A stretch of DNA of 64,000 nucleotides from Antitrichia curtipendula. Its lineage: Eukaryota; Streptophyta; Bryopsida; Hypnales; Leucodontaceae. Both the position numbers and the translations under genes were made by a program. The stretch covers positions 24,524,574 to 24,588,573 of the forward strand of contig OX579633.1 in the NCBI GenBank assembly GCA_951230915.1, in the 5' to 3' direction. This document shows, one piece after another, positions 23,826-35,419 of the stretch; the stretch's first letter is position 1; each line of letters begins with the position of its first letter. Below the pieces are notes generated by a model. That model was not told the origin of the DNA. It saw nothing but the letters and a program-made list of their open reading frames with translations, and searched no databases.

Positions 23826-25183
23826 TCAGCCTCTAGTCCCTCCACGACCTCCAGTCCCTCTACGACCTCCAATCCTTCTATGGCCCCTAGTCCCTCCACG
23901 GCCTTGCTGATACTGACCCATTGGTGTGATGAATGGGGGGCCGAGGGGCTATAGGTGGTCTACTTCCAGTAGTTGCATGTGAAATGCTCTAAGGTGTCAC
24001 TTCAACATTCCCCACAGAGCCTAACCCTTCTTGAAAAGGTCTTCGGATGGCATTCAAAGTTGCGGTAGTAGATGGGTTAAAGGAATGTGGCGCCGATGTA
24101 TTTTGGTCAAGACCAATACTATGCCCCGCAACTAATGCGGGTACACGGACAAGGTCTTCTAGGGTTCAATAAATGCAAAAACATCGCTAGGATCTACAAG
24201 TTCTGCGTCGAAACACCTTGCCACATTACCAACCATTTGATTTCTTACAATTGGGCGTGCCATTCTTGTATTTCCAATGTTTGTGCCGTAGTGTCCTTGG
24301 ATGATTCTATTGCTACCAACTGATGCACCCACTCTTCTAAGCCCCCTATTACCATCATGATCGTCAATAGATCCTTCACGATTCAGAATTGCATTGCTCC
24401 CTATGTTTCCTCCGCCATTTCCATTTCCACCGCCATTTTCTAGAGGGGTTATTGTCATTGTCGTTGTTGTCAGGGAGGAGATCATCATCATCAAAGTTAG
24501 CCGCGTTTGGATTATCGCTCTCCGAAAAGGATGACTTCAGCAATGCCTTCATTTTGAGGAAGAGGAGGCAAAGGGCTACGACAAGGATTGGGTCTCCAAG
24601 GACCCCAATGGCCATCAAGGATTTCCTCTTCTACATCGTCAACATCTCCGTAGTAGTTTCTCGCTTCCTTGAGGTAATTGGCACCCTATCTCCAAAGATC
24701 TAGATTTGGCCGATACTCTTGAGGTGTTCGGTTGGCTTCTATATCAACCTCCTCCTCTTCCTCTGCTTGCACTGCATCAAATGCACGATTGCGTTCATCC
24801 ACCGGGACATAGCCAAAGGCATCTGGATCGGAATCCTCCGAGAGGATATTTGCATCATACCAACGAACTAGATCGGCTCTTGGTCTTTGCTAAAGTACAC
24901 GGCTATTGGTATAAATATATACCAATGACTTTGCATTTGCAGGTACTAACCAATTTCGGACCTTATTGTGAATAAATGAATACATATTCCAATTCCAATC
25001 ACAAGAGCATGCCAAACATGTCAGGGATAGAGTACGCACGGCAATTTTTAGAAAGTGCCTGCTCCCCAACCCTGAGCCCCATTGGTGGAGAAGCATCTGT
25101 ATCAGACGGATGTTGGGTGTTTCAACATTACTATATGGTCCAATGCCCTCCTCGAATTGTGTTAATTCCGCCGACACATTGTC
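23826..25183 (-). pseudogene. hAT transposase, C-terminal part, broken
   Basis: On the minus strand, 24890-25183 encodes the hAT C-terminal dimerisation region: GSGLGSRHFLKIAVRTLSL, then CDWNWNMYSFIHNKVRNWL and AKSLVYIYTNSRVL (compare the family's S-x-C-ER-W-S-x-F-x-x-IH-x-K-x-R-N pattern). The frame continues through VRWYDANILSEDSDPDAF and an acidic stretch. After a one-base frameshift near 24.68 kb it reads NYYGDVDDVEEEILDGHWG, then Asp/Asn-rich and Gly/Asn-rich sequence in shifting frames. It ends in a Gly-Arg tail (RRGTGGRGGTRG) at the stop 23826-23828. A good splice acceptor precedes 25183. The N-terminal BED finger and catalytic region are absent upstream, so this is a 5'-truncated, frameshifted relic. 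Confidence 0.8.
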
Positions 25184-25351
25184 CTATTGTAAATTTGTGC
25201 ATAGTGTAAAAACATATTATAATATATTTTATGGAGTAGCTTCAAGGTGACGTCCTTCCAAGAGGTACATAACATCTATATATGAGGACGATTTTGCCTT
25301 AGAGCTTCATTGAAATCCAATAGTGGTTTTGTTTCCTACTTTAGATTTAAA

Positions 25352-25810
25352 ATGTCAAACTGGAGGGTTTTTTCTAAGTCTCAAGATGAAGAGCCTCAAC
25401 CGGAGGCTGAATTTGAACTTTCATTGTCACAACTGCCAGATGAGCCTCTTCTGCCACGAGAATTGCCATCGCCATTTGTGCATCCACGAGATGAAGCTGG
25501 ACCTTCTCGACCACCAAAACAACCTCGTATTGAGCAGCGGTGGCACGGAAACCTTCAGCGGGATGCTTGTGCGTTGGTAATCTTGTTACAAGTTGGATGT
25601 GTTGAACCCGGTAGCCGTGAAGTGATATTTGAAGGGTGTTTTGAGGGTCTAAACATCGACCAATATTATTGTATGGTTAGAACGATCAAATGGAGTCGTG
25701 GCCACCAACGATGGTTAGAAGGGCTGGTCAATCCTTTAATGAAGGCGGATCGTGCAGAATATATCGCTGCGACTATCAAGCACATTCTCAAATTCTTGAA
25801 GATGGAGTGA
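25352..25810 (+). CDS. Intact ORF of unknown function (152 aa)
   Basis: An uninterrupted frame from ATG 25352 (an in-frame start at 25310 would add 14 residues) to the stop at 25808-25810. The first half is acidic and Pro/Glu-rich with a short basic patch (PSRPPKQPRIEQRW). The second half is more structured, with Cys and aromatic residues (CMVRTIKWSRGHQRWLEG) and a predicted C-terminal helix. I do not recognise a family. It lies head to head with the hAT relic, separated by about 170 bp, so it may be an accessory ORF of that transposon or a small host gene. A possible acceptor (CCTACTTTAG) just upstream means a 5' exon could exist. Confidence 0.4.
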   Translation: MSNWRVFSKSQDEEPQPEAEFELSLSQLPDEPLLPRELPSPFVHPRDEAGPSRPPKQPRIEQRWHGNLQRDACALVILLQVGCVEPGSREVIFEGCFEGLNIDQYYCMVRTIKWSRGHQRWLEGLVNPLMKADRAEYIAATIKHILKFLKME

Positions 25811-28124
25811 AGTTTGTCTTGAAATTCTAGTTTCTTACCTCTAATAGACATTAGTTTGATGTTAATTTGGAGTATTTTATATAAATAATTTTGTGTTGTT
25901 ATAATTGTAGAAGAAAAGGATGGAATTGTTTGTCTTCTAGGTGAACTTTGAAGTGATTTTCCTTCTAAGTTAAAGATAAAGATATAGTTGTAGGGTCAAA
26001 TAAGAAGGTCAATAGTTAAAAGTTAGCCTTAGAAGCAAGTTAAGGGTTGATTGCCACTTGCTTTGAAGGTTGGGAGTTCTTGATAAGTGAGAGAAAAATG
26101 TGGACACTATTCATCTTCTCTCTCGTTGTAGTTGACAAGACCCAAATGTTTGAAGGACTATTGTGTGTGAATTTTTATAAACTTTGGAATGAAAATTGGT
26201 GGGTTTTGAGATCATGTTGTTGTCTTTCAGAAATGTTCTCTCTTGCTTGAATTTAAGTTGTGAGTTGAGATTTGTGCTAGTTTGAGTGGAAGAAGGTCTG
26301 TTGCCTTCCAATTGAAGGGGTAAAGACTTTGAGCGACCATAACAAATGGTTAGAGTGTTAGTTTAAGTTGAAATTCAGAGAGGATGTGGAAACTTTTGTT
26401 AGCTTTCTATGAAGCTATCATTCGTTGTATTTGAAGCATGCATGAGTGATTTATGAGTATGGAAGTAAAGGAAGATTTTTTGCCTTCAATTCTCGAGACC
26501 AAAACTTTGAGCGGCCATAAAATATGGACAGAGTGTTAGTTTGAGTTGATTTTTAGAGGAGAAGTAGAGAGTTGTGTGAGATTTTTAAAAAACTACTACA
26601 CATCTCATTTGAGTTTGTAGAGTATCCATGGCATCAGACCAAAATTTAGTTAAGAAGAAAGAATTGGAGTTGAAGGAGGTTTGAAGAGTTAGTCTTGAAA
26701 TCAAAATTTCAAAACAAGAAGATTGAAGATTTGCGTGTTGTGGCTTGTTATTCCTAGCTGGTTTTGGAGGCTTGTTCTCATTTTATTTTATTTTAGTTTT
26801 TGCACTGTAAACATTGTTGCGGGCTAAGTGGTTATCCAATAATAGCCCCGTTTTATGTTTGTGGACAACGAAGTGCGATTGATCATCCACATGGTCGATC
26901 TTTTATGTTGTTCCTACTGGTGAAAGGCGCTTCCTGGTCACTGTCGTAGCACAAAGAAGCACAAATTCTACCTTTAGGTGTTCTAAATGACAAAACATCC
27001 AAGATGACTCGCGTATCGTTCCCAAAGGACTTTAACTGCAGTTTCCTCAAAATTACCGGAATGGGATCCGAAAAACCAAACCAAAGCAAAAAAAAGATCC
27101 GGAATTATTAGTAACCAAAAGTAGAAGTTTAGCCTCGTATACGGAGGGGTCCGCTCTTATGTTAAGGAAGGACGCGTAAATCCTACCCTCCAGATGATTA
27201 GAGTGACTAAAGATTTCACTAAAAAGGAAAATAACAAAAGGACAAAAAATGATGGGACGCAAGTTCTTCCTCACAACTAACCCGGAAACTAATCCACGCT
27301 AGCAGGTCACTCAAGAAACCTCTACAATCCCCACATTACTACAATGACAGACTCATCCGGATGCAATCCGAACAGTGGGATGTGGCACCTTACTAACTAG
27401 GAGATTCCTCCTACCATCCAGTTCCTCTCTTCCGGTTGCAACAAGACCTCTCAGACGTCAGCTAGCATTTACCCTTCCTCTCAAGGACTCACCTAACCTA
27501 AGAATGGCTATCTCGCTCAGAAGACTCTCCAAGAAACATCAGCAGATGGAATTCCCTCCGAGTACACAAAGGTTTACAGAACCAATCCTCAATACTCTCG
27601 GACGCGGATCCGGAAGGAATCCGGGGACTAATTCTCCTCTTCTTTAAGCTTTCACTACCAAACTACTTGAACTAGCAATGGTCAAAACACTGCCTAACTC
27701 CTCAACACAAGACCAAGACTTTTCAGACCAATATTCATGAAGGTGAAACCCAAGCTCTCTTTGCAGAAATTGAATAGGAAAACAAGAATATGAAAACGCC
27801 CGGAGTTGAAACTAATTTCCAACCCTTAAATACTAATTCCAAGAAATCCTAAAAGGCCCAAGGATCAAAAAGGAGAGGACCAGGATCATTCCTTATCCTT
27901 CCAAACTAACTGTCTAATTATAAGACAATCCGCAAAAGGTGGATCTTTAGATCCTAAAATCATAGAAACTCACGTCTAGGTGCATGCATCTCAAAAAGTA
28001 GCTGTCAACTAACTTTCTAACACTCAAAAGCTTTAACTTTCCTTACTTAACTGAACTAAACTCTACTTTACTTTATTGTACTTTCCGCCTACTATTCCTA
28101 GGCTTATTCTAAGAACTCATACTT
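25811..28124. other. Repeat-like DNA, no gene assigned
   Basis: 26.32-26.60 kb holds a direct duplication (blocks AAGACTTTGAGCGACCATAA and AAAACTTTGAGCGGCCATAA, each followed by GTTAGTTT..TTGA). 27.0-28.1 kb has a different composition, with frequent ATCCGG words and open frames of 60-90 codons on both strands, none recognisable. This could be a decayed retrotransposon. Confidence 0.4.
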
Positions 28125-28391
28125 CTACTTTCTACCTTTCTTTGGAGAAGGTCCCTCGGTTTTGGAGACGCCCTTTCTTAGTGACTGTTTTCTACTGGTT
28201 GAAGGCTTAGTTGACTTACCCTTAGCTGAAGTCTTCCCCTTAAAGTTGGACGGAGAAATCAAGGCCAAGTCAGATTCCTCTTCCTCTTCCAAGTCGAGTT
28301 GGAACTTGGATTCGGATCCGGATTCGGATTTGCTCTTCTCCTTTGTTGACTGACTGGGCAACTTCTCTTCTCCCGAATGGTAACTCCCCAA
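28125..28391 (-). CDS. Lys/Ser-rich ORF, unknown (88 aa)
   Basis: The open frame has an acidic Ser/Glu segment (DLEEEEESDLALIS) followed by a basic Lys/Ser/Thr tail (KGKTSAKGKSTKPSTSRKQ) ending at a stop. Such charge separation can belong to a gag-like or chromatin-like tail, but low-complexity sequence makes chance likely. No start context or neighbouring exon supports it. Confidence 0.25.
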   Translation of the reverse strand: MGSYHSGEEKLPSQSTKEKSKSESGSESKFQLDLEEEEESDLALISPSNFKGKTSAKGKSTKPSTSRKQSLRKGVSKTEGPSPKKGRK

Positions 28392-28943
28392 AAGATACCT
28401 CCCGTTATATTTTGAAACCCGGCCCCGGTATTTGGAATAATCTCGGATCTCAATCCGATTCCGGTTCTCAATAAGAACAAGAAACTTTAACTACTGGTCT
28501 TAACCTAATTATCTATCTACCATTACTCTTTTAGTATGGAACGTTAATTGTGGTAAGGTGTTTAGATTACCCTTAGATAAACCAAAAAATTGTACCCCTA
28601 TTAACTCCTTCTTCTACTTTCTTCACTAATCAAGACTTATCTTACTTTTCGGGCTTCCATAGTCACTGTAGGTTTGAAGTTTAGGAACCAATTTTTCGGA
28701 TGGCCAACTCGTAGTTTGGTTGTCTCGTTTTACCCGTCCGAGGCTTTGTTTTTTATTACACACCTTTATCTTTGGCCCTATAGAGCCACTACAGAATAGG
28801 ATGGTTGGAGATCAGGTGAAGATTCGAGTTTGAAGAGTTTGAAGACTTTGAAGACCAAGTGAAGATTCAAGTTTTAAGATTCTCCATCTACACTCACCAA
28901 CTTGCAGCCAGACACCCAATGGGTTCCCTAAGCGCGCTCGTCT

Positions 28944-29135
28944 CTACCCGACAACGTCATCAAACTTCACACCCACTACAACTTTCAATTTATAGATGAT
29001 CCGGTACAATGCATGAAGGGCAATTCCGTCTGCTCTAAGCACTAAGTTATCTAAGAGGTATGGATTCAAAAGGGCCCCGACGTAGTGAATGTCAATAAAA
29101 ATCATGTCCCATCTTGCATTGAAAGACGTCTCCAA
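28944..29135 (-). pseudogene. Second hAT transposase fragment
   Basis: The frame contains FNARWDMIFIDIHYVGALLNPYLLDN-type sequence (key residues: RWD, then xxHYxxALLNPYLL), which fits the hAT segment between the catalytic core and the dimerisation domain (usually RW..LH.AA..LNP). It is followed by a helix-like region LRADGIALHALYRIIYKL. It is 3.8 kb from the other hAT relic, on the same strand but in the order expected for an upstream part, so both might derive from one element split by later insertions. Confidence 0.6.
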
Positions 29136-29203
29136 AACATCTACTATGTCAGTTCATAGGCTGAAAGGTGATTTTCTTAAAGAATACACATGCACTTGCA
29201 AAT

Positions 29204-29400
29204 TGTGACAATAAATGTGACAAATGTGACAATAAATGTGACAAATGTGACAATAAATGTGACAAAATTTATATAATTTATAATTTATAATAATTTATTT
29301 AAATAATTTAATATTAATAAATTTATAATAAATTTTATAATAATTCATTTAAATAAAAATAATTCATTTATTGTCACATTTAAATGTCACATTTGTATGA
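29204..29400. repeat. 20-bp tandem repeat and AT-rich fold-back
   Basis: TGTGACAATAAATGTGACAA repeats about three times from 29204. It is followed by an A/T-only tract and then the inverted TTATTGTCACATTT near 29365, so the block can fold back on itself. Confidence 0.85.
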
Positions 29401-29441
29401 AAAAATGTCCCAAATGGTGGTGTTCCTTTAGATTCATTCTT

Positions 29442-30372
29442 TAACCCTAGACCGCCCAAGAGGACAAAAAGTGTCCTCACATAGTTTTAAATTAAATTCA
29501 AAGTGTTGTAACTTTTGCATCCAATGTCCAAATTCAATAAAACTTGTTAGAAAAGTTGCGCCTTTTCTTCTAGTTTGTGTGGTAAGATTTTCAGATCAAT
29601 CCAAGAGGTAATGATTTTCTGGAAGCCAATCAAAGTTCACAGGCTTAATTTGATTCACCAAAATGCACTTCATGGCTGCAACTTCGAGGTCTTGTATCTC
29701 CTTCATCTAATGTTCGATTTCAATAGAATTTGTTGGATTGTGTTTCTCTTGAATTCTAGTTATTGTGGTGAAATTTTCATGTCAATCCAAGTTGTTTTGA
29801 ATGTTTGGGAACAATTCAAAATTCAAAATCCCACCATTTATGGACTATAGTGAACTTCAGCGGCTTGTATCTTCTTCATAAGATGTCAGTTTTCAATAAA
29901 AGTATTTGTAAAAGTTGTGCATACTAGTCTAGTTTGTGTGGCTAAATTTTCATATCAATCCAAGAATTTCTGAATGATTGAGAAGCATTTTAGTAGAAGG
30001 AGGTTCAGCCCTAGATGTGTTTTTTGCAACTTTTCTTGCCTATTTTTGACATTTGCAAGCCATTTTTCAAACACATTGAGTCAATTGAATGATATTTTTT
30101 TTCACCAATGTGTTTGTATCCTAGTTTTGAATCACTTTGTAGTTTAAAGTTTTTTCATTTGATTAGGTTTAGAAATCAAATTTGACCTCTAAATGTGTTT
30201 TTGGGACAAATTTCTGAAATTTTTTCCACATCTTCTCAAGCCAGCATACTACAAGATACAAGATTCTGTGTCCCAAAATGATTATTTTTATAAAAGTTTT
30301 GTAATCGTACTAGAAATGGCAGTTCAGGATCGTTTTTGTTGAAAACATAGTCAAAAACCTTTTAAGGGTAGT
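29442..30372 (+). mobile_element. TTAA-type element, chimeric C/A, ~931 bp
   Basis: Starts at TTAA 29442 (TTAACCCTAGACCGCCC), then a small hairpin AGGACA..TGTCCT and three tandem units of about 175-186 bp homologous to those of 18318-19288. The right 150 bp (CCAGCATACTACAAGAT, ATCGTACTAGAAATGGCAG, GTTGAAAACATAGTCAA) instead match the right end of the family A element at 21045-21982. The final TTAA has decayed to GGGTAG. The right boundary is therefore approximate. Confidence 0.75.
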
Positions 30373-31799
30373 AGATTACAGGTTTCCGCCCATTTCTGAT
30401 CACCAAAAGTTACGTGTAATTATTGTGAGCGTGACGCCTGAATGACACCGTGCCTTATTTTTTGGGCTTGAGTTGGGTCAACATCTGTAAAGCAAATATA
30501 TTGCAACATCAGCATGGAGAAACCGTGAGGAGGGTGAGTACAAATACTCACTTGTGAATGAGTGTAAGGATCCTAGTTGTGTCCTTCCTCACCACAGATC
30601 AGTTGAAAAGACATGAAATGTTTCGAGATTGAGAATCAGTGCAATGATGTGTTTAGTCAGAAACTGAGTCAAATCATGTACCTGATTAGGCACTCCCTAA
30701 AACTGCTTCACCTGCACACTTCAGGTGTACATCTGTGAAAGATGAGGGAGCAGTGGGTGAGATCACAGTTGTGACATCCCAGGGAAATATTTTTTGCAGA
30801 GATAGGCCAAATATGCATGCCAGACAAACCTGTCATGGGAAGGACGACTAAGATGGGTACAAGACATTGTCCTAGAATTGTCAGTCATTTCAGAATCACA
30901 AACTTGAATTTCATCAAATGTTGGAAATACACTTCAAAATGGTGCTGGAAAGTTAGCACCTTGCAGCTGCTAAGGGTTTCATGTCATGTAAATGTTTCAG
31001 AATAAACTTATAGAATTAGAAAAAAGCAACCAAATACTACACGGCTGATGAATGAATGAAGAAAAGGATCCAATGGACTTCCTAGAACAGAAGTAGCTCC
31101 AGCATTAAGAAAAGAGTCATAGGTACCGGCTACTTATATTTGCTGACAATGCTGCTGACATGTACAGACCCCACGAAACTGATATCAGAACTCCATGAAG
31201 AAGTAGCCTTTTCCCAAAATTCTGATGTGATGCACACCTGCACACACTAAGACAAGGCGGAAACGATGCAACAAGTTCAGCATCAGAGCTAACAGCATGC
31301 AAGAGCTAGGAACCGAGTCCACGTACTAGTAGAATTCGAATAGTGTACGTGATTACTCTCATGGTGAGTACTTGAGCATCGAAGGAAGCAAGCTTATCCT
31401 CAGAACTAGCACTGAAAATGAAGCTGATTGAGAACTCTGTAAGCAGGACATTGTCCAGAGCCCCACTGTGGAAGTGGAAAGTGACAGGCACATATGTTGT
31501 CAAGCAATACGATAAGAAACCGGGCAGTTGGGCATGGAGCTTACAGGAGAGCATTGCCAACGGATCCTTGAAGAGTACCCAGGATGCAGAATTTTTAAAG
31601 CACCTGCCCTAGGAGTCCAAACTGGAAGAGTTTGTAGATGAATCCCTGTGCAGTTGGTAAATGCTCACTCTGGTAATAGCTTTACGTTTCAATTCACCTC
31701 CTTGACATTAGACCAAGTGTGGGGCATATTGATTGACCATACTGCTGACCTGAAAGCAGGATTCTACAATTCCTAAAATGAATCACATGAATGAAGGCA
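30373..31799. other. Repeat-poor DNA downstream of CENH3
   Basis: GC content is higher than in the surrounding repeats. Several chance frames exist on both strands but none is recognisable. Part of it is presumably the 3' UTR of CENH3, which reads toward it; I cannot place the poly(A) site. Confidence 0.5.
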
Positions 31800-34204
31800 T
31801 CATGATGTTTTTTCGATGACTCCTCGTAGTCGTCTGGCTAACTGCAGATCCTTCGGCACTGCATCCGGCGAAAGTACCACGTTAGTATTACGAAACACTT
31901 CAAGAAATGTCACTAATTGCATGTTATCTGGGGTCCGAAATGCTGTCACCGCATATGTTCACGAGTCTATGGATCCGGAAGCTCAAGAATTCGAACATTA
32001 AACATTAATCAGGTTGTAGGACCCCTTACTTATGGTGACTCGCTTCGCATGGATGGCACACAAATTTGTGTCTTCAAACAAATGCACCATGTAGTCTTCT
32101 GTTGCCTGCATGATTCCAACAAATGTCATTGGCATAATATAATTAAGGAAAAAAAGGAAAAAAAAGAAAGATTGGACATCAAGGAACACTGGTCATACTA
32201 TTAAAATTGTGACCCTCTCATTGACACTCGAAGGCGCCGATGACATGCAGCCGTGGTCATCGAATATGCTACATTACAACCATCCGCAGCTCGAGGCCTT
32301 CATATATAAGATATCACTTCATACAGCTCTTTCAGATAAGAGGATACTAAACTGTTACAGACCTGACCCTGTCTCCTATACTGACCTCTGTTACCAACAG
32401 CAACTCTTCTATTCATATGTTAGGACTTATTAGCAAGTGGAGTTAGCATGACTTGGCTATATGCCTAGGGCCACTGATTTTCAATGAAAATGAGGTTGTC
32501 TACTGTTAATTCAATGCTCTGCAGCCTCACTTTGAAATTGCACAAGAAATTCATACATACATGATGTAAATTTGACCTCAACAGATTTGGCCCAAGTACC
32601 CGAAGTGATCTCTCCCCAGCAATATTTGTCTCACAATTATCACACTTCAACATATGTTAACATGCTGAAAGTGACGCAAATAGTATCATCTACATTACTT
32701 TTAAGGCACATAAAAGCATACTGCAGAGGACTACAAGAACAAAGTTACATATTTTTCCGGCAGAAGAATGTGACGAACCTCTTGAAGGGCTGTCAAAGCC
32801 TCTGCCGTCCATCGAGAAACGTCACTCGCATACATAGACGTGATTTCCTTCACCTGCAAAACGGTTCACGTAAGTACTGAACTGTAAAATCTGTGTCCAC
32901 AATCACATCCTGCATTTCATCGCAATGACAAGAGCCCATTACTGGATTCTCATGATGCAATTCCCTAAATCATGGAGCAATTTTAGGTACTAAGTTTTCT
33001 TATCAAGGCTCACTCATTAAGCTGTGGGGAGAGCAATTACACATATTTTTACGACATCGAGCAAGTATAAACACTGAAGTTCAACGAAGCTAAAAGGAAA
33101 TTTAAAGAAGAAATCGCCACCTGTATTAATTTAAAGCTATTGCATATAGAAAATCAATCATATGAATGAAACTGTAGCGAAACACTAATGTCTTCAAAAG
33201 CACAAACATGCTTTACGGCAAAAGTCTGAAGTGAGAGAAGCACAGATGAAGGAAGTAGTCTAAGAATTCAGAAGATTTCTTCGTTGAATGCAAATTTTAA
33301 CACCGTCCTGCTCGAGCAGTCCAACACCAGCACGAATTCAATGCCCCCGATTGCCTGATAAGCTCCTAGTAAGCGATGAACATAAATGCCCTTTTACAGA
33401 TATACACACAGACCACCTTCCCTAATATAACATCCACAGTTCTCACACCAAACCCTAAGGCACACATGTCCCGTCTATACTCGCTTAATACTCTCACCAT
33501 CACAAATTACACATTGTTATGTCGCAAGAAGTCGTATGAAGATGCGATAATAAGGAATCAAAAAGGGTTCTAGACCCCTTCTTGACACCCGCGATCCTAG
33601 TATTCAGTGAGTCCTTCGCTGTCGAGCGCATAGGCTGTGGCATCCAAGTCCTAATAACACCTTCTCTTCTCGGCTATCACATCCTTTGTTATCTCACCCT
33701 AATACGAGTGTAAAACTCACTCCACACCCTCACACTAGAAACATTGTGCCCCGAGAAATTCTATGAACTGCAACAAGAAGAATTCGACTGTTGTGGAAAA
33801 AGGTGAAAACCAACTTCTTTGCTTCCAGACTATCCTAAAGTACACATTGCATGCATGCATGCTGTACGAATCCATCCACATGATCCCTCGCATTTTGAGT
33901 GCCAAGAGCTGTGCCATTCCAGATTTCCGTGTGAACATCGGAATACCGAAACACGAGGAGAGGAAGCATTCTGCAGCACGGTAGCAGAGAGAACCTACTG
34001 ACGTACATAGCGAGCAAACGGCAGTCGGGGAATGAGCAAGTCGCACGTCTTCTGGTAGTGCCGAATCTCCTGCAACGCCTTGGTGCCCGGTCTCCATCGG
34101 TGCGCTTTCCTCGGCCTCGCCGTAGAAGAAGAAGGAGCAGCAGCCGCCGAGCGAGTGGGTGCGCGTTCGTTGCCGTGCAGAGGGGTCGACTTCCGCCTCG
34201 CCAT
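31800..34204 (-). CDS. CENH3: Centromeric histone H3 (CENP-A/CENH3), 4 exons
   Basis: Replaces canonical H3 in centromeric nucleosomes and marks where the kinetochore forms. Coding exons on the minus strand: 34007-34204, 32779-32853, 32030-32105, 31800-31858; total 408 nt, 135 residues, all junctions GT-AG and in phase. The N-tail starts [11 protein letters not shown] and is short (about 34 residues). The fold begins at [18 protein letters not shown] (residue 35), then [59 protein letters not shown] and [17 protein letters not shown]3 rather than H3 is shown by the longer loop 1, the Trp in SRWTAEAL, the divergent tail and the C-terminal extension GVIEKTS after RRLRG. The ATG at 34202-34204 gives the family's normal MAR start; an in-frame ATG at 34255 would add 17 residues and is less likely. 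Introns are 1153, 673 and 171 bp. I know of no break in it. Confidence 0.96.
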
Positions 34205-34500
34205 CGCTGCTCCACCCCTTCTCGATCGCGCTTTCCACAACTCATTGAGAGTCAAAGTCGCGCTTCTCGACCTGGCCTCATCTCCATCCCCTCACCCAGA
34301 GCTGCAATTGCGCCAACACATTCCAAAGGCCATGCCCGGACAAAATTCACACGACAGAGCACCTCGGCGAGCATCGGACATGGAAGAAATTCTCCAGGCA
34401 AAGGACAAGGACAACGGCGGAAACGATTTGCGCGGGGTTTCACAGCTCGTGAGGATGCCCAGGGCGGGAAATTCATTTATCTAGGAACAGGGTAGATTCG
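34205..34500. other. 5' flank / 5' UTR of CENH3
   Basis: GC-rich, repeat-free region upstream of the CENH3 start. Open frames here (for instance plus-strand frames of 134 and 145 codons overlapping the first exon) are antisense shadows of the GC-rich exon. Confidence 0.6.
34463..34471 (-). promoter_or_regulatory. E2F-type site upstream of CENH3
   Basis: Read in the direction of the gene this is TTTCCCGCC, a canonical E2F/DP binding motif, about 260 bp before the CENH3 ATG. E2F control is expected for a histone made around S/G2 phase. A single 9-bp match is modest evidence. Confidence 0.5.
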
Positions 34501-35228
34501 GCGTTTGCTGGAATGGGGACTAATCTACGATACCCGTCCCAACGGTCCTCCTCCCCGAAGGCATTGGGAAAGGGGGATCCAATGCCAGCGGGGGCTTGTT
34601 TCCATTGCACAGTTTTTTGGGGCAAAATTTCGCCAGTTCTGACAAATACCTTGACGTCCCTCCCAAATTAATGCAATGGCATGCTGCCAGGAACACAAAA
34701 GCTACGGTTAAAAAAACAACGCTGGGTTTGACCTGACTAGCCTCCCAATTATATTCCAACATCAAAATCATTGGAATATTCGAACCAACCAAAAGTTTCA
34801 AATTTGATGACTTCTTGTGAATTCAAAATATAAAATCTTCAAAATTCACAAGAATTTTCAACACAAACACAATAATATGGAGGGAAGTATGTGTAAAAAG
34901 AATGGAGGTTTTAGATGCTAGGGTAATCCTAAAAGGACAAGACCTATTATCAACTAAAGGTACTATGTCATGAATGATTTTAATTTTGGTCCCCAAAGTG
35001 CATCCTTGAAGTTCATTCGTCAATCACTTGGGAGCTTCAATTTCCTTCTAGTGAAAAGGAGTAAAGATGTTATATTTTCTTCTTCTTCAATGAAGATATT
35101 CTTTAACCCCATAGAAACTTGATAACCAATGGATGGATTATTAATGCTTTCTAAAGCTTTATGTGGGAGTCATAGGAAGGATATCAAGTACATATATGTT
35201 GAAAAAGCAATTTTTATCTCCTCTTCAC

Positions 35229-35310
35229 TAGTGGGCATTTAGGATGAATTATGATAGTGGTGTACATTTTAGAACTTGAATGTACACTACTATTACAATT
35301 TTGCCCACTA
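35229..35310. repeat. 82-bp palindromic MITE-like hairpin
   Basis: Arms start TAGTGGGCA and end TGCCCACTA and pair over about 34 bp through GTAGTGTACATT. The size and the TAGTGGGCA ends suggest a very small MITE. No clear target duplication. Confidence 0.8.
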
Positions 35311-35346
35311 TGGGACTTGTTCCCATTTTATCCGTAATGAATTAGT

Positions 35347-35372
35347 TTATCTTAGTATGACTACTAAGATAA
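35347..35372. repeat. Perfect 11-bp hairpin
   Basis: TTATCTTAGTA, a 4-base loop TGAC, then TACTAAGATAA. It lies 36 bp after the 82-bp hairpin. No poly-U tract or gene end that would suggest a terminator. Confidence 0.8.
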
Positions 35373-35419
35373 TAGGTCCAAAAATTGCCCATGTGAGAGC
35401 TGAAACTAAGTTTGGGGGA

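Noticed and set aside
23460..23910. Plus-strand frames of 79 and 101 codons, one with hydrophobic segments
   Set aside because: They lie antisense to acidic and Gly/Arg-rich minus-strand sequence next to the hAT relic; hydrophobicity is the expected mirror of those codons.
29204..29270. Possible CRISPR-like array
   Set aside because: Contiguous 20-bp tandem units without unique spacers, in a plant nuclear context; it is a minisatellite.
34202..34255. Longer CENH3 N-terminus from an upstream in-frame ATG
   Set aside because: Would add 17 residues ([17 protein letters not shown]) before the conserved MARRKS start; histone H3 variants begin at the latter.
34058..34495. Plus-strand frames of 145 and 134 codons opposite CENH3 exon 1
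   Set aside because: Shadows of the GC-rich first exon and 5' flank; Arg/Ser/Pro-rich with no family resemblance.
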